NCBI RefSeq assembly: GCF_013093415.1 | Contig: NZ_JABFBC010000002.1 | Span: 124,001 to 188,000, forward strand | DNA length: 64,000 nt | DNA from: Halovulum dunhuangense | GTDB lineage: Bacteria; Pseudomonadota; Alphaproteobacteria; Rhodobacterales; Rhodobacteraceae | Direction: 5' to 3' | Part shown: piece by piece, positions 50,413-59,167 of the stretch | Position numbering within the stretch: the first letter of the stretch is position 1 | Layout of the letters: the number at the start of each line of letters is the position of its first letter | Made by a program: the position numbers and the translations under genes | The notes under the pieces: generated by a model | What the model was told of the DNA's origin: nothing | Seen by the model: the letters and a program-made list of their open reading frames with translations, nothing else | The model's database searches: none

Positions 50413-51463
50413 CTTTCAGAACCTTTGCGAGCGGGTGGCGGTCGCGCTTGCGTTGCATTTCCATATGGCCCAGCGGGGTCCAGCCGGCCAGAAGCATCTC
50501 GCCGGCATCCTCGCGCATGGCACGGTTGAGCACCTGCTCGAGCTGCGGGCGCTCGCGCTTGGAGAACGGTGCCGGATCGACGGTGATCTGCCCCGCGAGC
50601 CCGCGCAGCCGCAAGGCGCGCGGAAGCGCGCGCAGCGCCGCGACATTGGCCTTGAGGCCGGCGGCGGGCGACGTGTCGGCGCCGGTGTTCACGTCGATGG
50701 CCACCAGCGCGCGGGTGGGCTCCACGGTCATCCAGGCACCGCCGCCCAGCGGTATCTCGGGCGACAGGACGGCGCGCAGGGCGTCCCATATGCCGCCCCG
50801 CTCGAAGGCGCCGGGCGCGTCGTCCACCAGTTCGGGCGCGGGATCCGCCCAGTCGCGCCAGGCCGCCAGATGCGCGTCGGGCGCATCGAGCAGAAGTTCC
50901 GGCGCGCCGGTGGCATCGGCCAGCATCGCCTCGGCCAGCGCGCGCAACTCGGCGATTTCGCCTTCGATGTCGGCATTCTCAGCGGCCCCGGCGGCCGAGC
51001 GCAGGATCAGGCCGAAATCGGGGTCGGCGCCCGCCATCGCCGCCTGCCCCGCGGACTGGAGCCGGGCGCGCGCGCCCTCGTCCCGCACGGCGCGGGACAC
51101 GTTGATGCCGGGGCTGCCGGGGGTCAGGATCGCGTTGCGGCCCTTGAAAAGCAGGCGTCGCGACACCGGGGGCGCCTTGGCGCTTTCCGACACCGCGCCG
51201 ACCTGCACCAGCACGGCCGCGCCGGGGGAAAGGCCCTTCGTCTCGCGCAGGAAGCCGGTGAGCCCGTCGCCCAGATCGACCATTGCGCCGCCCATGCCCT
51301 TCATCGGCCGGCCCATCCGGGCGCGAAATATGGCGCCGGGCTGGGCCGGGCCCCAGGCGTCGGGCGGGTCGGCGAGGATATCCTCGATCTGGCCGTCCAC
51401 CGTCAGCGCGGCAAGCCGGCGCCCGTCGGGCAATGTGTCGAGCCAGACCGCCCTGCCCTTCAT
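50393..51463 (-). CDS. Ribonuclease E/G family protein (short form)
   Basis: A 356-residue RNase G-like endonuclease, shorter than RNase G (about 490). The N-terminal S1-type part has [20 protein letters not shown]; the catalytic DNase I-like domain has [40 protein letters not shown] (metal-binding Asp) and [21 protein letters not shown]. The zinc-link and small domain are missing or reduced, normal for this Rhodobacterales form. The start ATG 51463 overlaps maf by four bases. Confidence 0.87.
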   Translation of the reverse strand: MKGRAVWLDTLPDGRRLAALTVDGQIEDILADPPDAWGPAQPGAIFRARMGRPMKGMGGAMVDLGDGLTGFLRETKGLSPGAAVLVQVGAVSESAKAPPVSRRLLFKGRNAILTPGSPGINVSRAVRDEGARARLQSAGQAAMAGADPDFGLILRSAAGAAENADIEGEIAELRALAEAMLADATGAPELLLDAPDAHLAAWRDWADPAPELVDDAPGAFERGGIWDALRAVLSPEIPLGGGAWMTVEPTRALVAIDVNTGADTSPAAGLKANVAALRALPRALRLRGLAGQITVDPAPFSKRERPQLEQVLNRAMREDAGEMLLAGWTPLGHMEMQRKRDRHPLAKVLKDALPDL

Positions 51464-52035
51464 GCGGACCTTCCCGGGGCGATGCCCACGGAATTCAGCA
51501 GCGCCAGCGTCTCGGTCAGGGGCAGGCCCACGACATTGCTGTAGCTGCCGCCGATCCAGGGGACGAAGGCGCCGGCGATGCCCTGGATGCCGTAGCCGCC
51601 CGCCTTGCCCTGCCATTCGCCGGACTCGAGGTAGAACGCGATCTCCTGGGCCGACAGGCGCTTGAGCTTGACGGCGGTGGCCACCACCCGCAGCCGGGTC
51701 GCGCCGCCTGCGCGAAGTGCCACGCCCGTGTGCACCATGTGGCGGCGCCCCGACAGCAGGGTGAGGAAGGCGCGCGCCTCCGTCTCATCGGCTGGCTTGC
51801 CAAGGATGCGGCGGCCGACCGACACGACGGTATCGGCGGCCAGCACGGCACTGTCCGGCAGATCGCCAAGCGCCGCCGCCTTTTCCCCGGCCAGCCGCGC
51901 GGCATAGGGCCGGGGCAGTTCGCGGGGGGCAGGCGTCTCGTCGATATCGGCGGGGCGGATCTCGTCTGGGATCACGCCGACCTGCGCAAGCAACTCGCGG
52001 CGGCGCGGGCTGGCCGAGGCAAGGATCAGGCGCAT
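51460..52035 (-). CDS. maf: Maf-family nucleotide pyrophosphatase
   Basis: A 191-residue Maf/HAM1-like pyrophosphatase that removes aberrant nucleotides. Motifs: [20 protein letters not shown] (substrate loop), EKAAAL, the catalytic [31 protein letters not shown], and [20 protein letters not shown] with [10 protein letters not shown] at the end. It is coupled at its stop to the RNase E/G gene and follows infA by 52 bases. Confidence 0.95.
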   Translation of the reverse strand: MRLILASASPRRRELLAQVGVIPDEIRPADIDETPAPRELPRPYAARLAGEKAAALGDLPDSAVLAADTVVSVGRRILGKPADETEARAFLTLLSGRRHMVHTGVALRAGGATRLRVVATAVKLKRLSAQEIAFYLESGEWQGKAGGYGIQGIAGAFVPWIGGSYSNVVGLPLTETLALLNSVGIAPGRSA

Positions 52036-52087
52036 GATGCCGCCCCCTGCCGGGGCCGGTCGGAACCGGAACGGGGCAACACCAGGA

Positions 52088-52306
52088 TTACTTGAAGCGG
52101 TAGTTGATCCGACCCTTGGTCAGATCGTAGGGGGTCATTTCGACCTGAACCCGGTCGCCCGCCAGCACGCGGATGCGGTTCTTGCGCATCTTGCCCGCGG
52201 TGTGGGCGATGATCTCATGGCCGTTTTCGAGCTCCACCCTGAATGTCGCATTCGGCAGTAGCTCGGTAACGACACCCGGGAATTCGAGAAGCTCTTCCTT
52301 TGCCAT
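52088..52306 (-). CDS. infA: Translation initiation factor IF-1
   Basis: A 72-residue OB-fold protein: [60 protein letters not shown] and [12 protein letters not shown]. It is a near-complete match to IF-1 in length and sequence. ATG 52306 is fixed by the conserved N-terminus; longer frames are not coding. A GGAGAG ribosome site lies just upstream on the minus strand. It is upstream of maf in the same unit. Confidence 0.98.
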   Translation of the reverse strand: MAKEELLEFPGVVTELLPNATFRVELENGHEIIAHTAGKMRKNRIRVLAGDRVQVEMTPYDLTKGRINYRFK

Positions 52307-52439
52307 GCTCTCTCCGATGTCTGTTTCCGATGGCGGGAAACCGGATCGGTCCCTCGCGCGGCGGAAAATGGGCCTTTGCGGCGCGAAATTCAAGTGGAAA
52401 CGCCCGGGTGCGCGCGGCCTCGGTGCCGCAGGGCGTGGC

Positions 52440-52898
52440 TCAGGCCGCGTTTCCGCTGGGGAAACGCTCGCGGATGCGGGTAAGGATCTGGTCGCGGGCC
52501 TGCCGATAGGCGGAAAGCTTCTGCTCGCGCGTCTCGCCCAGGCCGGTGGGATCCATGATCGGCCAGTATTCCACGTCGATCGCATTGGTGCGGGTGTATT
52601 CCTGCGCATGGCGCAGCGAGGCGGGCGAAAGCGCGACGATCAGATCGTATTGCCCGATCTGGTCGCCCCATTCCTCCATCTCCTCGAAGGATCGGGTGCG
52701 GTGCTGGGTCAGTTCCACCCCGATCTCGGAACAGACCGCGACCGAGAAGCCGTCCACCTCCTGCTCGTGGCGCACGCCCGCGGACTGGACATAGATCCGC
52801 TGTCCGTGAAGTTTCTTCATGATCCCCTCGGCCATCGGCGAGCGGACGGAATTGTAGTCGCAGCAGAACAGGACCGACGAGGGGTGTCCTTCCGCCAT
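52440..52898 (-). CDS. Low-molecular-weight phosphatase/ArsC-like protein
   Basis: A 152-residue LMW protein-tyrosine-phosphatase-fold protein. The P-loop is [14 protein letters not shown] (C-x5-R, about 12-25), then [15 protein letters not shown] and the general-acid region [16 protein letters not shown]. The Asp-Pro pair sits as in arsenate reductases and LMW phosphatases. It lies next to UPF0262 and hisD in a conserved Rhodobacterales cluster; the substrate is unknown and arsenate reduction is not implied. ATG 52898 is followed closely by the UPF0262 stop upstream. Confidence 0.88.
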   Translation of the reverse strand: MAEGHPSSVLFCCDYNSVRSPMAEGIMKKLHGQRIYVQSAGVRHEQEVDGFSVAVCSEIGVELTQHRTRSFEEMEEWGDQIGQYDLIVALSPASLRHAQEYTRTNAIDVEYWPIMDPTGLGETREQKLSAYRQARDQILTRIRERFPSGNAA

Positions 52899-52901
52899 CC
52901 G

Positions 52902-53390
52902 CTAGCCCTTGAAGTGCAGCACGCAGATCAGGGTGAACAGGCGGCGGGCGGTGTCGTGGTCGGTGACGACCTTGCCCTCCAGCCGCTCGGCAAGGATGCG
53001 CGCGCCTTCGTTGTGGATGCCCCGCCGGCCCATGTCGATCGCCTCGATCTGGGCGGGCGGCAGGCGCTTGACGGCGTCGAAATAGGCCTCGCAGATCTGG
53101 AAATAGTCGCGCACCACCTGCCGGAAGGGCGAGAGCGAAAGGTGAAAGGCGGCAACCGGCGCGCCATCCTCGGCCGCCACGGCAAAGACCAGCCTGCGGT
53201 CCTGGATCGACAGGTCGAGCCGGAAGGGCCCGCGCGGTTCGGGCTGGCCGTCGCGGGCGGGGATGCGGAACTGGTTGTCCTCGAGCAGGTCGAAGATTGC
53301 GACGCGGCGTTCCTGCTCGATCTCGGGCGTGGGGGCCGGCAGCCCGCTGTCGTCAAGGCTGACATCGATCAGCCTGTCCGGCCCGCTCAT
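52902..53390 (-). CDS. UPF0262 family protein
   Basis: A 162-residue UPF0262 protein: EQERRVAIFDLLEDNQFRIP, PFRLDLSIQDRRLVFAVAAE, LSLSPFRQVVRDYFQICEAY and AIDMGRRGIHNEGARILAER, with a final RLFTLICVLHFKG. The family is uncharacterised and largely alphaproteobacterial. It is coupled to hisD by ATGA overlap and lies three bases before the LMW phosphatase gene. Confidence 0.92.
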   Translation of the reverse strand: MSGPDRLIDVSLDDSGLPAPTPEIEQERRVAIFDLLEDNQFRIPARDGQPEPRGPFRLDLSIQDRRLVFAVAAEDGAPVAAFHLSLSPFRQVVRDYFQICEAYFDAVKRLPPAQIEAIDMGRRGIHNEGARILAERLEGKVVTDHDTARRLFTLICVLHFKG

Positions 53391-54697
53391 GCTGCGCCCT
53401 CGTTCAGCCGGTCGAGCCGGGCGCGCACCGACAGGCCATGCGCCTCGAGGCTTTCGGATTTCGCCAGCGTCTCGGCGGCGGGGCCGATGGCGGCAAGGCT
53501 GGCGGGGCTCATGCGCGCAAGCGTGGTGCGCTTCATGAAGTCGAGCACCGAAAGCCCGGAGGAGAACCGCGCCGAGCGCGAGGTCGGCAGCACATGGTTC
53601 GGGCCGCCGACATAATCGCCGATGGCTTCCGGCGTCCAGGCCCCGATGAAGATGGCGCCCGCATGACGGATGCGCGCGGCCAACCCGTCGGCATCCGCGA
53701 CGCACAGTTCAAGATGCTCGGGCGCGATCCGGTCCGACAGCGTCGCCGCCTCTTCCAGGTCGCGGGTCACGATCACGGCACCATGGTCGCGCCAGCTTGC
53801 CCCCGCGATGGCGCGCCGCTCCAGCGTCTCGAGCCGCTTTTCCACCGCTGCGGCCACGGCGCGGCCGAACCCGGCATCGTCGGTGATCAGGATGGACTGG
53901 GCGCTTTCGTCATGCTCGGCCTGGCTCAGCAGGTCCACCGCGATCCAGTCGGGATCGTTGTCGCGGTCCGCGATCACCAGGATTTCCGACGGGCCGGCGA
54001 TCATGTCGATGCCCACCCGGCCAAAGACCTGGCGCTTGGCCTCGGCCACATAGGCGTTGCCGGGGCCGGTGATCTTGTCCACCTTCGCGATGGTTTCGGT
54101 GCCCAGCGCCAGCGCCGCCACGGCCTGCGCGCCGCCGATGCGGTAGATCGACTCGACCCCGGCCGTGCGCGCGGCATAAAGCACCAGCGGGTTCACCTGC
54201 CCGCCGGGGGTGGGGGCGCAGATCACCAGCCGCTCGACCCCTGCCACCTGGGCGGGGATGGCGTTCATCAGCACCGAGGAGGGATAGGAGGCAAGCCCGC
54301 CCGGCACATAGAGCCCCGCCGCCTCTACCGGGGTCCAGCGCCAGCCCAGCGTCGCGCCGCTGGGGTCGGTCCAGCTTTCATCATGGGGCACCTGCCGTTC
54401 GTGATAGGCGCGGATGCGCGCGGCGGCCAGATCGAGCGCGTCACGCTCTTGCGGCGGAACGGTGGCGATGGCGGCGTCGATCTCGGCCCGGGGGATCGCC
54501 AGCGTCTCGGGCGTGAGTTCCAGGCGGTCGAACCTGGCGGTCAGCTCGATCACGGCCCTGTCGCCGCGCCTTGCCACGTCGGCGATGATGCCCGCCACCA
54601 CGGCGCCGACATCGGCCTCCTCGTCGCGCTTCGCGGTCAGGAAGGCCGCGAAGGCAGCGTCGAAATCGGCATCTGTGGTGGAAAGGAAAACCGGCAT
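53387..54697 (-). CDS. hisD: Histidinol dehydrogenase
   Basis: Last two oxidation steps of histidine synthesis (L-histidinol to L-histidine, NAD+ and zinc). The 436-residue protein has VEAAGLYVPGGLASYPSSVL, IGGAQAVAALALGTETIAKV, DKITGPGNAYVAEAKRQVFG and the zinc/NAD region DMIAGPSEILVIAD, LSQAEHDESAQSILIT. It ends with GPNHVLPTSRSARFSSGLSV. ATG 54697 matches the family start (MPVFLSTTDADFD). Length is normal. Confidence 0.97.
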   Translation of the reverse strand: MPVFLSTTDADFDAAFAAFLTAKRDEEADVGAVVAGIIADVARRGDRAVIELTARFDRLELTPETLAIPRAEIDAAIATVPPQERDALDLAAARIRAYHERQVPHDESWTDPSGATLGWRWTPVEAAGLYVPGGLASYPSSVLMNAIPAQVAGVERLVICAPTPGGQVNPLVLYAARTAGVESIYRIGGAQAVAALALGTETIAKVDKITGPGNAYVAEAKRQVFGRVGIDMIAGPSEILVIADRDNDPDWIAVDLLSQAEHDESAQSILITDDAGFGRAVAAAVEKRLETLERRAIAGASWRDHGAVIVTRDLEEAATLSDRIAPEHLELCVADADGLAARIRHAGAIFIGAWTPEAIGDYVGGPNHVLPTSRSARFSSGLSVLDFMKRTTLARMSPASLAAIGPAAETLAKSESLEAHGLSVRARLDRLNEGAA

Positions 54698-54770
54698 GTT
54701 CTGTCCTCGGACCCGTGTCGCAGGGCCGTGATATAACCTTGGCGCGGCCCGGCTCAACCGCGCAATCGCA

Positions 54771-55247
54771 TCAGTCGTGGCGCGGGGCCTTGCGGCTGGG
54801 GGCAGCGTAGGGCCGCGTCACGTCGTGCAGCGTCACATCGAGGCATTCGACGGCGACGGCGATTTCCCCGTCGCCGGCCAGGATCAGGCGCAGCGTTCCG
54901 GTGCCATCCTCGCCGGGGGTGAAGTCCAGCGACAGGATCGACAGGACCAGGTCCTTCTCGCGCGGATCGACGCCGCTGGCCGACACCTTCAGCGCGCCGT
55001 CGATCACCAGCATCGCGCGCGCGCGCTCATAGGGGCGGCCCGCGCGCTCAGCCGCCTCGCGGTCCTCCCAGCGGAAGCGGTTGACAAGGGCTGCCAGCCG
55101 GCGGCGCTTCGCCATCCAGGATATGTCGGCGGCGGACAGGACCGCATCCTGCAGAAGCGCCGAGATCACCGTCAGATCCTGGGCGCTTTCGGCGCGCAGG
55201 CGGACCGGCCCTTCGCCGCCGTCCTCGAAACGCGCGTCGCCGCTCAT
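54771..55247 (-). CDS. DUF2948 family protein
   Basis: A 158-residue DUF2948 protein: [60 protein letters not shown] and [20 protein letters not shown]. It ends [20 protein letters not shown]. The family is alphaproteobacterial with no known function and is normally found between murA and hisD, as here. It overlaps murA by four bases. Confidence 0.9.
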   Translation of the reverse strand: MSGDARFEDGGEGPVRLRAESAQDLTVISALLQDAVLSAADISWMAKRRRLAALVNRFRWEDREAAERAGRPYERARAMLVIDGALKVSASGVDPREKDLVLSILSLDFTPGEDGTGTLRLILAGDGEIAVAVECLDVTLHDVTRPYAAPSRKAPRHD

Positions 55248-56518
55248 CCATGCACCCTTTCGATCCGCGCCCCGCAGGCGCCCAGCTTGTCCTCTACCCT
55301 CTCATAGCCGCGATCGAGGTGGTAGACCCGCGCGACCCGTGTCTCGCCCTCGGCGGCAAGGCCTGCAAGGATCAGCGACACCGACGCGCGCAGGTCGGTC
55401 GCCATGACCGGGGCACCCCGCAGCTTGGAGACGCCCGTCACGGTCGCCGTGCCGCCATGCACGTCAATCTGCGCGCCCATGCGCAGCAGTTCCGGCGCGT
55501 GCATGAAGCGGTTCTCGAAGATCGTCTCCTCCAGCTTCGACACGCCGTCGGCCAGCGTCAGAAGCGCCATCATCTGCGCCTGGAGGTCGGTGGGAAATCC
55601 GGGGAAGGGCTGGGTCGTCACGTCCACCGGGCGCAGGCTGCCATTGGTGCGGCTTACCCGCAGGCCGCGGTCGGTGTCCGCGATCTCGATGCCGGTTTCC
55701 TGCAACTTGTCGGCGAAGGCCGCCACCAGCTCGCGGCTGCCGGGGCCCGAAAGAAGCTCGACGCTGCCGCCGGCGATGGCCGGGGCCAGCATGTAGGTGC
55801 CCAGTTCGATCCGGTCGGCAACCACGCGGTAGGTGGCGCCGTGCAGCGCCTCGCGCCCCTCGATGGTGATTTCCGACGTGCCCTCGCCCTCGATCCGGGC
55901 GCCCATCGCGCGCAGGCATCGCGCCAGGTCCACGATCTCGGGCTCGCGCGCGGCGTTCACCAGCACGGTGGTCCCCCTGGCCAGCGTCGCCGCCATCAGC
56001 GCGTTTTCCGTGGCGCCCACCGAGACGAGCGGGAACACGACCCGCGCGCCCCTCAGCCCGCCCGCCGGCGCCTCGGCATGGACATAGCCGTCGCGCAGCT
56101 CGATCGTGGCGCCCATCGCCTCGAGCGCGCGCAGGTGCAGATCGACGGGCCGCGCGCCGATCGCGCAGCCACCGGGCAGCGAGACGACCGCCCTGCCCTC
56201 GCGCGCCAGAATCGGACCCAGAACCAGGATCGAGGCGCGCATCTTGCGCACGATCTCGTAATGCGCAGTGTGGTTGGTGATCCGCTCGGCGCCGATGGCC
56301 AGCACGCGGGCATCCTGCAACGCCGCCACCTCGCAGCCCAGCGACTCGAGCAGCGCCGACATGGTGCGGATGTCCGACAGCCGCGGCGTGTTGGTCAGCG
56401 TCAGCGGGTCGGAACTCAGCAGCGCCGCCGGCATCAGCGCAAGGCAGGCGTTCTTCGCCCCCGAGATGGCGATTTCCCCCTCAAGCGGCCGGCCGCCGGT
56501 CACCACGATGCTGTCCAT
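55244..56518 (-). CDS. murA: UDP-N-acetylglucosamine 1-carboxyvinyltransferase
   Basis: First committed step of peptidoglycan synthesis: transfer of enolpyruvate from PEP to UDP-GlcNAc. The 424-residue protein opens [20 protein letters not shown] then [14 protein letters not shown]. The fosfomycin-target Cys is present in [18 protein letters not shown], and the C-terminus has [20 protein letters not shown] and [20 protein letters not shown]. Length and all motifs are normal. Confidence 0.97.
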   Translation of the reverse strand: MDSIVVTGGRPLEGEIAISGAKNACLALMPAALLSSDPLTLTNTPRLSDIRTMSALLESLGCEVAALQDARVLAIGAERITNHTAHYEIVRKMRASILVLGPILAREGRAVVSLPGGCAIGARPVDLHLRALEAMGATIELRDGYVHAEAPAGGLRGARVVFPLVSVGATENALMAATLARGTTVLVNAAREPEIVDLARCLRAMGARIEGEGTSEITIEGREALHGATYRVVADRIELGTYMLAPAIAGGSVELLSGPGSRELVAAFADKLQETGIEIADTDRGLRVSRTNGSLRPVDVTTQPFPGFPTDLQAQMMALLTLADGVSKLEETIFENRFMHAPELLRMGAQIDVHGGTATVTGVSKLRGAPVMATDLRASVSLILAGLAAEGETRVARVYHLDRGYERVEDKLGACGARIERVHG

Positions 56519-56545
56519 CTCTGCCCCCAGGGCCCGGGCGGGCCG

Positions 56546-56707
56546 CTATTCCTCGGTTTCCGGCTCGTCCGGCTGATCCGCCGCGCCCCGCCAGCGCCCC
56601 TGCGCCTTGCGACGCCTGAGATTCGCGCGCAAGGCCGCGGCCAGCCGCTCCGCCTTTTCGGCGGCCCGGCGCGCCTTTTCGCTGTCGGGTTCCGGCGTCT
56701 TTTCCAT
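56546..56707 (-). CDS. Small conserved charged protein upstream of murA
   Basis: A 53-residue helical, highly charged protein: MEKTPEPDSEKARRAAEKAE, RLAAALRANLRRRKAQGRWR and an acidic tail ending PETEE. Codon use is chromosomal. From memory, short proteins with the K-A-x-R-L-A-x-A-L-R-x-N-L-x-R-R-K-A-Q pattern are common in Rhodobacterales next to murA. It ends 28 bases before murA on the same strand and may be co-transcribed. Function unknown. Confidence 0.65.
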   Translation of the reverse strand: MEKTPEPDSEKARRAAEKAERLAAALRANLRRRKAQGRWRGAADQPDEPETEE

Positions 56708-56848
56708 CCTGATCCCGGTTTAGGCGAGGCCCGCCCCAAGGTCCAGACCAAGCCGCGCGGGACCCCGCCCGGGATCGGCATTTTTGAGTTGCACTCGGTT
56801 CCAGATGCTCTAAAAGCCCGCACACGAAACGGGCCGACGCGCCCCATC

Positions 56849-56923
<75 letters not shown>

Positions 56924-56929
56924 TCTCGC

Positions 56930-57302
56930 TTTTTTCACCCGAAATTCCCGCTAAGTATTTGAACGGAAACGATAATTCTGGTGTTCCATACACCCCGTTT
57001 TGCCCATACGTGAGAGGCTTCGAAAAGACCAATCTGAGCACCGTCTGACGCAGTGTGAAATCTCCTTTTTTGTACATATTCCAAGGGTTTGCTAGAAAGT
57101 TCAGGGCGAGTTCAATACAATCCTCCAGCCGTCCCTTCGGCGGCACGGTTGTTTCCACTCGTTCGGCAAGCACGATCTTCTGCCGCTCCAGCTTCTCGAT
57201 ACGGGCTTCAGGCCGTGGCTCTGTCAGGGGATCGACCCCATCCAGAGCCAGCAGAACGTATCGCCGTTCAATCACTCGCGGGAGACTTCGCTCTCCCTGC
57301 AC
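56930..57302 (-). pseudogene. C-terminal fragment of a large serine recombinase
   Basis: The minus-strand frame reads EARIEKLERQKIVLAERVET, then CIELALNFLANPWNMYKKGD, FTLRQTVLRLVFSKPLTYGQ, NGVYGTPELSFPFKYLAGIS. This is the C-terminal end of resolvase/invertase-type serine recombinases of mobile elements (zinc-ribbon and coiled-coil part lost upstream). The frame runs into the tRNA-Thr gene. The N-terminal catalytic domain is absent: beyond 57302 the sequence is a hairpin-rich noncoding block. It is a truncated integration gene. Confidence 0.72.
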
Positions 57303-57610
57303 CCATCGATCCTTTCAGGAGGATCAGGGACTATCGCGCCCCTTGAAACCCACTCGCACCGTCTGGCCGTTGCATCACCAATCAGGGAAGCGTTCCTGCT
57401 CCCCCGATACCCCCATGAGGACTTCATCCAGACCAAGGCAAGGGAGCTTTCGCGCTGCCCTTCCTTGGAACCATCCCATCGACCAAAGAGCCTTCGAGCC
57501 CCTTGGAACCCTGACCGGGAGGGCGACATCGCTCTCCCTACCTGAACCACCCATCGACTCGGGGACACTCCGCCCCGAGACCCTCGACCAACCTCGCGCT
57601 GGTTGGAAGG
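57283..57610. repeat. Hairpin-rich imperfect repeat block
   Basis: Series of short stems: GGGAGA..TCTCCC (about 57283), CAGGGAA..TTCCTG (57387), AAGGGAGC..GCTGCCCTT (57439), GGGAGGGCG..CGCTCTCCC (57519), CTCGGGG..CCCCGAG (57560), CCAACC..GGTTGG (57588). The motif CCCATCGAYC follows three of them (57302, 57474, 57549) and GCCCCTTGRAACCC occurs twice. It looks like repeated copies of a diverged structural unit. No coding frame is supported here. Confidence 0.6.
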
Positions 57611-57789
57611 CGTTAACCAGAAGCAGGTATCCTCTGTGACTAGCCGCCTTAAGGATGCTGTTTACGGCTTCTACGCCACATGCAGGGTTGCCATTCAAGG
57701 CGGCTACCAGATATCGTTGGCATCACAGCCAGCCCAGAAGTTTCGCCGTCCCCCGAACGCGGCCTCCCATAGCATCGAGACCTATTCCC

Positions 57790-58680
57790 ATGGCACCAAA
57801 ACAAGCTCTCGCCTTCCTCAACCCCGACGGGAGCAGTGGCGGCACCGTCCATCGGCTTGAGCGCGATGCAAAGGCAGAGATCGCCTGCGAACACAATCTG
57901 AAGTTCATGCGTCGTCTGCCTGACGAGTCTATGAGCCTGATCGTGACCTCACCGCCCTATAACATTGGGAAGGCTTACGAAAAGCGAACCTCGCAGGAGA
58001 AGTATGTCGAGGATCAGGCAGCGTGTATCGCGGAAGCCGTGCGTCTGCTTGCGCCAAACGGTTCTATCTGCTGGCAGGTTGGCAACCACGTTGACTCAGG
58101 CGAGATATTCCCGCTAGACATCCTGCTCTACCCGCTCTTCAAGCACCACGGCCTGCAACTTCGCAATCGGATTGTCTGGACGTTCGGTCATGGGCTGCAT
58201 TGCCAGAAGCGCTTTTCAGGTAGGCATGAAACGATTCTATGGTTCACCAAATCTGAGGACTACACGTTCAACTTAGATCCCGTCCGCATCCCCTCGAAAT
58301 ATCCGAATAAAAAGCACTTCAAAGGTCCGAACAAGGGCGAGCTTTCCAGCAATCCTCTTGGCAAGAACCCTTCCGATGTTTGGGATATTCCCAACGTCAA
58401 ATCCAATCACGTTGAAAAAACCGACCATCCCTGCCAGTTCCCTATCGGCTTGGTGGAGAGATTGGTGCTGGCTTTGACGAACGAAGGCGAGAGCGTCCTC
58501 GATCCTTATCTCGGGGTTGGATCTTCAGCGATTGCAGCGTTGAAGCACGGAAGACATGCTTACGGCTGCGATCTCGATAGAGCCTATGTCGATATTGCAT
58601 GGGATCGCATTCACCAGCTCCGTGCAGGTACGCTCCGCACCCGCCCGATGAACAAACCCGTCTATGACCCCAATGCTTAG
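57790..58680 (+). CDS. Site-specific DNA methyltransferase (N4-cytosine/N6-adenine)
   Basis: A 296-residue amino-DNA methyltransferase of the beta/N4-N6 type. Catalytic motif IV is LIVTSPPYNIGKAY (TSPPY 53-57) near the N-terminus. The SAM-binding motif I is VLDPYLGVGSSAIAAL (237-252) near the C-terminus, and HPCQFPIGLVERLVLA precedes it, giving the beta order. ATG 57790 was chosen where the family sequence starts; upstream in-frame codons lie in the repeat block. It is the first gene of a five-gene operon, nine bases before the BglII-like gene. It may mark self DNA. Confidence 0.9.
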   Translation: MAPKQALAFLNPDGSSGGTVHRLERDAKAEIACEHNLKFMRRLPDESMSLIVTSPPYNIGKAYEKRTSQEKYVEDQAACIAEAVRLLAPNGSICWQVGNHVDSGEIFPLDILLYPLFKHHGLQLRNRIVWTFGHGLHCQKRFSGRHETILWFTKSEDYTFNLDPVRIPSKYPNKKHFKGPNKGELSSNPLGKNPSDVWDIPNVKSNHVEKTDHPCQFPIGLVERLVLALTNEGESVLDPYLGVGSSAIAALKHGRHAYGCDLDRAYVDIAWDRIHQLRAGTLRTRPMNKPVYDPNA

Positions 58681-58688
58681 TAGGATCC

Positions 58689-59153
58689 ATGAAGCTCGCA
58701 TATACCTACGAAGATCATCACAGCGCGGGTGCCGAATGGGATCGGTTTGAGCTTAAGGAATGGCTCACGGACGTTTTTGAAGCGCCCGCAGTCAAGATCG
58801 CGCCGCGATGCACGCCCGATATTCGAAAGCATGTCGAAACTGAGTTCCTGAAAGAAGGGTGGGCGCTGAACGTCAACCTTGACCAGGCGCACGGCCTGAG
58901 CGTCTTCGCCATGCAAGACGATCTCGCGTTCCAGCTTCAAACGGGCAACATGAGCCGTGCACCCTACGATCTCCTGAAGCTCCAATACCTATTTCAAAGT
59001 CAGAAGATCGAAGCCGCAGGCCTAGCCCTGCCAACAAGAGAAGCCGCAAAGACCATTGGCGACAATATCGCCAACGCCGAGCGCGTCATCAAAGAGCTTG
59101 AGCTATTTGACCGTGTAATCACCGTGCCCATCCTCGTGGTCGCGTTCGAGTAA
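58689..59153 (+). CDS. BglII-like restriction endonuclease-fold protein
   Basis: A 154-residue protein resembling the BglII/BstYI restriction-enzyme family: KHVETEFLKEGWALNVNLDQ, AHGLSVFAMQDDLAFQLQTG, NMSRAPYDLLKLQYLFQSQK and IEAAGLALPTREAAKTIGDN. In the family the active site runs D-x..-E-x-Q ahead of a G-N-x-x-R stretch; here the middle position reads Gln (QLQ, 82-84), which may weaken or change cleavage. It directly follows the methyltransferase gene, the normal restriction-modification arrangement. Assignment is by motif resemblance only. Confidence 0.6.
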   Translation: MKLAYTYEDHHSAGAEWDRFELKEWLTDVFEAPAVKIAPRCTPDIRKHVETEFLKEGWALNVNLDQAHGLSVFAMQDDLAFQLQTGNMSRAPYDLLKLQYLFQSQKIEAAGLALPTREAAKTIGDNIANAERVIKELELFDRVITVPILVVAFE

Positions 59154-59167
59154 GAAGGGGGACGCCA

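Noticed and set aside
57283-57610. CRISPR array or retron msr/msd
   Set aside because: Units are not identical, spacing is irregular, there are no cas genes and no reverse transcriptase nearby.
57603-57789. In-frame upstream extension of the methyltransferase
   Set aside because: Sequence belongs to the noncoding repeat block, and protein similarity begins near ATG 57790.
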